The notes under the pieces were generated by a model. The model worked only from the letters and a program-made list of their open reading frames with translations, searched no databases and was not told the DNA's origin. DNA of 64,000 nucleotides from Pseudoalteromonas luteoviolacea. GTDB taxonomy: Bacteria > Pseudomonadota > Gammaproteobacteria > Enterobacterales > Alteromonadaceae. This document shows positions 61,262-64,000 of the stretch, one piece after another. The DNA lies in the NCBI RefSeq assembly GCF_001696455.1, contig NZ_MAUJ01000001.1, positions 1,674,001-1,738,000 of the forward strand, written 5' to 3'. Both the position numbers and the translations under genes were made by a program. Positions within the stretch are counted from its first letter, which is position 1; each line of letters begins with the position of its first letter.

Positions 61262-61365
61262 TGCTAACGCCCCTATATGGTGCTGATAAATGCTTGGCTT
61301 AATTGTGTAGCGAAGCAGAACTGGGCCAAGCTTTAGCAGTCCCGCGCTTAATTGGCTTGTGAGAT
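61262..61365 (-). repeat. attC site
   Basis: Left end TGCTAAC; right end GTGAGAT. Core AAATGCTTGGCTTAATTGTG and TGGGCCAAGCTTTA. Confidence 0.84.
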
Positions 61366-61674
61366 GACGTTTTCACTGAATGGCGGTTGCTCAAGCTTGA
61401 GTATCATTTCTTTTTTATCAGTTAACACGACTAAAGTTTTTTGTGCACCGTTCCAAGCAATATCTATGACACCATCAATTAAGTCATCATCATAATCCTC
61501 ATCCACAGTATCTTCAGAGTATGAAAGAACCGATTTACATACAAGCCTCAGCAATGGATTGAAGTCATTCACATTGTCGACAAATTCAATCGTAAAAATA
61601 CGATTATTGATGTCATAGACCATTTTCGATATATAAGGCGAACAATTTGGAATCCAAAAATCTAGGTTGTTCAC
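61348..61674 (-). CDS. Cassette gene: small acidic protein, unknown
   Basis: About 108 residues from GTG 61674 (MNNLDFWIPNCSPYIS) with AAGGAAAG upstream; the ATG at 61755 lies inside attC. Very acidic middle (DTVDEDYDDDLIDG), beta-rich. The family was not recognised; its acidity and size recall immunity proteins. Confidence 0.68.
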   Translation of the reverse strand: MNNLDFWIPNCSPYISKMVYDINNRIFTIEFVDNVNDFNPLLRLVCKSVLSYSEDTVDEDYDDDLIDGVIDIAWNGAQKTLVVLTDKKEMILKLEQPPFSENVISQAN

Positions 61675-61689
61675 ACGCTTTCCTTGGTC

Positions 61690-61785
61690 ACCTAACGCTC
61701 TAATAATAGGGAGAAAATTATAGGCTATACTGTCGCCTCGCGGCAAGCCTATCATTTTATGTCTTTATTGATTTCCTTGTTAGCT
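61690..61785 (-). repeat. attC site
   Basis: Ends ACCTAAC and GTTAGCT. The core GGGAGAAAATTATAGGCTAT with GCAAGCCTATCA is divergent. It covers the spurious upstream start of the neighbouring gene. Confidence 0.78.
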
Positions 61786-62205
61786 TTCAACTTCCCCAAG
61801 CCAGCTAGTAAAGATACTTAAAGAAAGCCTTTCTCTTTCTGAAAGAGGCTCTGCTTTAAGTTTTTCAATTACTTCTAATACCCTTCCCTTTCCGCACCGT
61901 TCAACGAAGTACAATGGCAATTCTTCGACGCTTACATCCCAAGTTTGTAAACACATTCTAATTTTTGTCTTTAAATCAATTAATACACGAGGCTTTAGTT
62001 TGTAAAGAATAACACCAGCATTTTGTTGTCTAATATAAGACTTTTCATCGCTTTCTAATAAGAAAATACTGAATAGGCCTTCAAATAACTCTAGTGGCTC
62101 TACTTGCCTCAAGCTCTTTTCTATAACCTTTCGTTCAGGCCTATTGGTTGGGCCAAATTTATCTGCATATTCTATTACAATATTTGAGACATGAGTTCGA
62201 TTCAT
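61780..62205 (-). CDS. Cassette gene: helical protein, unknown
   Basis: About 141 residues from ATG 62205 (MNRTHVSNIVIEYADKFG), with AAGGAAGG just upstream. All-helical, HEAT-like in composition. The family was not recognised. The stop lies in attC. Confidence 0.72.
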   Translation of the reverse strand: MNRTHVSNIVIEYADKFGPTNRPERKVIEKSLRQVEPLELFEGLFSIFLLESDEKSYIRQQNAGVILYKLKPRVLIDLKTKIRMCLQTWDVSVEELPLYFVERCGKGRVLEVIEKLKAEPLSERERLSLSIFTSWLGEVES

Positions 62206-62218
62206 GACCTTCCTTGAA

Positions 62219-62320
62219 ACATAACGCACCAATAAGCGGCAAAAATAGTTGGCTAAAATTTGTGAAACACGAACAAAACCAACTGTTTTTTGTCCGCACT
62301 TTTAGTTTGCATTGTTATAT
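62219..62320 (-). repeat. attC site
   Basis: Ends ACATAAC and GTTATAT. Core AATAGTTGGCTAAAATTTGT with complement AAACCAACTGTTTT. Confidence 0.92.
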
Positions 62321-62839
62321 TTCAATTGGTTGAAGTGTGAATTCCACATGGTTTCTGGGTATCACTATTTGTTGATACCCAGAGCCAGTAACTCCTTTTT
62401 CTGACATAAGTATATGATCGAACGGAGGTGCAACCTCAAACCAATCACCAGAAACTGAAACAAAAGAGTCAAATTCAAATTTAGATAGTTCAACAACTTC
62501 ACCAGTAATCCAGTCTAATGCGTTTTCTGCGGTACAGATAACCTCATGAGTTGCAGCCGCTTTATGGAAAAACACTCGGCTATACTCGGCAGCCTCATAA
62601 TCACTGCCACTACCATAAATTGTTAGTGACTCTTGAGAAGAACATACAGTGCGTTCAACTAACAACTCCCAGTTTGCTTGAGCCCAATCGTCAAAAAAAT
62701 CAGCGAAAGGAACGAGCAACTCCCCACTTTTTTCAGTTTCTAATTTATGAAATTCATATGCCCTAGAAACTAAGTCAAAATTTTGATTTAAGAAGTTAAT
62801 AAAACTATCAATACTTGTATTTAGGAGCTCGATGTTCAT
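62315..62839 (-). CDS. Cassette gene: unknown soluble protein
   Basis: The 174-residue protein starts at ATG 62839. Helical N-terminal half (with FADFFDDWAQANWELLVERT) and beta-rich C-terminal half. The family was not recognised; the Trp-rich pattern resembles proteins of unknown function common in cassettes. Confidence 0.74.
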   Translation of the reverse strand: MNIELLNTSIDSFINFLNQNFDLVSRAYEFHKLETEKSGELLVPFADFFDDWAQANWELLVERTVCSSQESLTIYGSGSDYEAAEYSRVFFHKAAATHEVICTAENALDWITGEVVELSKFEFDSFVSVSGDWFEVAPPFDHILMSEKGVTGSGYQQIVIPRNHVEFTLQPIEI

Positions 62840-62863
62840 GAATTACTCTTAACTTTCCTTGAA

Positions 62864-62966
62864 ATATAACACCTCAATAATGGGCACATAAATGCTTGAC
62901 TAAAATTAGCAACTAAGGAGTGCAAGCCTGCTTTTTTGTGCCCTTGGTTTAACGGCACTGTTATGT
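62864..62966 (-). repeat. attC site
   Basis: Ends ATATAAC and GTTATGT. Core AAATGCTTGACTAAAATTAG with GCAAGCCTGCTTTT. Confidence 0.9.
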
Positions 62967-63389
62967 TTTTTCACACTCTGTAGTGTCTATAGGGAATGTA
63001 GCTATTTCTTTGTGATTCATATCCATGTAACTGTACTTAACAACAATTGCCATTTTTCTAAATTCAGACATAGACTCACTTGTACAAACCGCATTCACTA
63101 AATTAGGTTTCATATTTTCTTGGAATTTTGGAACATCCATATCCGCTACTTCGTAGTTAATTAGTTTATATTTATATGTAAAAGTTTTATTGAAACCAAC
63201 CGTTGAAACAAGATGTGTATCATTGTCCACAACCATAGGCAGGTTAACATTGATGGTATTAGCTGTTTCAATTAAAATTTCTGTGTAATCATCGGTTTTT
63301 GAAAAGATGCCACTTACAGCCCACTTTCCAATTATCGCACCACCAATAGCGCAAATTATTATTAATGCATTTGTGCCTAGCTTTTTCAT
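62961..63389 (-). CDS. Cassette gene: membrane-anchored protein, unknown
   Basis: The 142-residue protein starts at ATG 63389. N-terminal hydrophobic helix (ALIIICAIGGAIIGKWAV), then a small domain with two Cys (AVCTSES, TECEKT) that could form a disulfide outside the cytoplasm. The family was not recognised. Confidence 0.74.
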   Translation of the reverse strand: MKKLGTNALIIICAIGGAIIGKWAVSGIFSKTDDYTEILIETANTINVNLPMVVDNDTHLVSTVGFNKTFTYKYKLINYEVADMDVPKFQENMKPNLVNAVCTSESMSEFRKMAIVVKYSYMDMNHKEIATFPIDTTECEKT

Positions 63390-63404
63390 TTTACTCTCTC
63401 AAAA

Positions 63405-63504
63405 ATATAACGCCCCAATAAACGGCGAATAATAGTTGGATATAATTGTGAACGAAGTAAACGCAGCCAACTGTTATGCGTCCGACTTGATTGGTTTGCC
63501 ATGT
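63405..63504 (-). repeat. attC site
   Basis: Left end ATATAAC; right end GCCATGT, with GTT changed to GCC. Core AATAGTTGGATATAATTGTG with AGCCAACTGTTATG. Confidence 0.84.
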
Positions 63505-63536
63505 TGATAATTTCAACAGCCTGATCATTTTATCAC

Positions 63537-63716
63537 CTAGCTCAAAATCCCCCTAGCTATCTCTTGAGGTAAAGCAATATTGTTTTTTAGACACTCGAAC
63601 CATTCTTTACGATGACCTAGTAGCTCCCCAATAAGCGTCACTAACTTATCTCTATCACTAGCTAACATATTATCGGACGCTACTAGCTCTACAATTTTAT
63701 TTGCTAGTTCATTCAA
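63537..63716 (-). CDS. Cassette gene: 59-residue helical protein
   Basis: A frame starting at TTG 63716 (MNELANKIVELVASDN) fills the cassette between two attC sites and ends at TAG 63537. It encodes a helical protein with LLGHRKEWFECLKNNIALPQ. An internal ATG at residue 17 is an alternative start. It is the only sensible frame in this cassette. The family was not recognised. Confidence 0.62.
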   Translation of the reverse strand: MNELANKIVELVASDNMLASDRDKLVTLIGELLGHRKEWFECLKNNIALPQEIARGILS

Positions 63717-63738
63717 TTTAAACGAGCTCTACTAATTG

Positions 63739-63839
63739 ACATAACGCTTGTCTAACCGGCGCGAGATATCAGGCTAAAATTAGCGACGAAGGAGCGCGAG
63801 CCTGCTGTTTTTCGTCCTAGGTTAAAGCGTTTGTTATAA
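63739..63839 (-). repeat. attC site
   Basis: Ends ACATAAC and GTTATAA. Core ATCAGGCTAAAATTAGCGAC and CGAGCCTGCTGTT; one of the best-preserved sites. Confidence 0.93.
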
Positions 63840-64000
63840 CTACGAATACCCCAACACTTTAAACCCTGTAGAAGTTTGTCTAATTGGAAACTTCGCAATA
63901 GCAGAAAGGTGCTCAATTAAACTTCCTACCTTGTAGTTTTCGTCAAAATTAAACTCTAACCACTCAATCTCTTTATAAATGGATGGTTCAATAAACCAAT
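63840..64000 (-). CDS. Cassette gene: 3' part of an unknown protein (partial)
   Basis: About 53 C-terminal residues are visible (FNFDENYKVGSLIEHLSAIA and QTSTGFKVLGYS), with the stop TAG overlapping the attC end. The 5' part lies beyond the window. The family was not recognised. Confidence 0.65.
   Translation of the reverse strand, partial: WFIEPSIYKEIEWLEFNFDENYKVGSLIEHLSAIAKFPIRQTSTGFKVLGYS

Larger units (their letters stand above)
50144..64000 (-). mobile_element. Chromosomal integron gene-cassette array
   Basis: Small genes, all on the minus strand, alternate with attC sites of roughly 50-110 bp. The sites share ends of the type RYYYAAC ... GTTRRRY and an internal core like GGCTAAAATTAGCGACAAAG. 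Genes read right to left, so attI and the integrase should lie beyond 64,000 and the left end is distal. No integrase gene is inside the window. About 25 sites are present, so it continues into a large sedentary array of the Vibrio/Pseudoalteromonas type. Confidence 0.93.

Noticed and set aside
60990..61286. Plus-strand frame of 98 codons inside the array
   Set aside because: It runs antisense to a membrane-protein cassette gene and across attC sites; all supported cassette genes are on the minus strand.
1..64000. CRISPR arrays, tRNA/rRNA genes, prophage or complete IS elements
   Set aside because: No regular short repeats with spacers, tRNA cloverleaf, transposase or phage structural genes were seen. 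The regular repeats in the right part are attC sites.

Overview
The window looks like the chromosome of a marine gammaproteobacterium, most likely Pseudoalteromonas or a close relative in the Alteromonadales. This is inferred from moderate-to-low GC, many LysR regulators beside small redox enzymes, a TonB-dependent receptor, an AraC regulator with a seven-helix N-terminus, and a long sedentary integron cassette array. No rRNA, tRNA, CRISPR array, complete insertion sequence or prophage was seen.

Left part (1-16.99 kb): a minus-strand signalling operon (hybrid histidine kinase, Hpt protein, degenerate receiver protein cut by the window edge); a quinone-oxidoreductase-like enzyme divergent from a LysR gene; a secreted Kelch protein; a two-gene unit of a FeoB-like transporter and a flavoprotein, both with unusual cysteine clusters; a serine hydrolase; an AraC regulator; then an ECF sigma factor translationally coupled to a membrane Ser/Thr kinase whose extracytoplasmic part carries an Ig-like region and SLH-like repeats. 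Two small secreted proteins follow. They share an almost identical motif at the same distance from their start codons, which suggests a local sigma-factor/kinase regulon.

Middle part (17-49.8 kb): a beta-propeller lipoprotein and a secreted esterase; a 600-bp fossil region holding fragments of paralogues of two neighbouring genes (the LysR gene and the beta-propeller gene); an AT-rich two-gene island; then a series of LysR-controlled oxidoreductase loci (FAD reductase, aldehyde dehydrogenase, GST/CurA-like/PfpI-like operon, SDR). Among these sit a stranded PAS-domain stump behind a structured leader, an ankyrin protein, an apparently autoregulated membrane-protein/winged-helix pair, a PAN-RCC1 secreted protein, a HEAT-repeat/secreted-protein pair, a TonB receptor with a DUF1624 membrane protein, and a secreted hydrolase followed by an AraC/HEAT pair.

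Right part (about 50-64 kb): a chromosomal integron cassette array. Small, mostly unknown genes all lie on the minus strand and alternate with about 25 attC sites of roughly 50-110 bp. These share RYYYAAC/GTTRRRY-type ends and a common core. The gene direction places attI and the integrase beyond the right edge, and the left edge near 49.97 kb is the oldest, decaying end. Many cassette proteins have signal peptides or membrane segments. Recognisable ones include a GNAT acetyltransferase, a GspG-like membrane protein, a Sel1-repeat protein and a truncated DUF4259 protein. Several stop codons lie inside attC sites, and several naive start codons also lie inside attC sites and were moved here.
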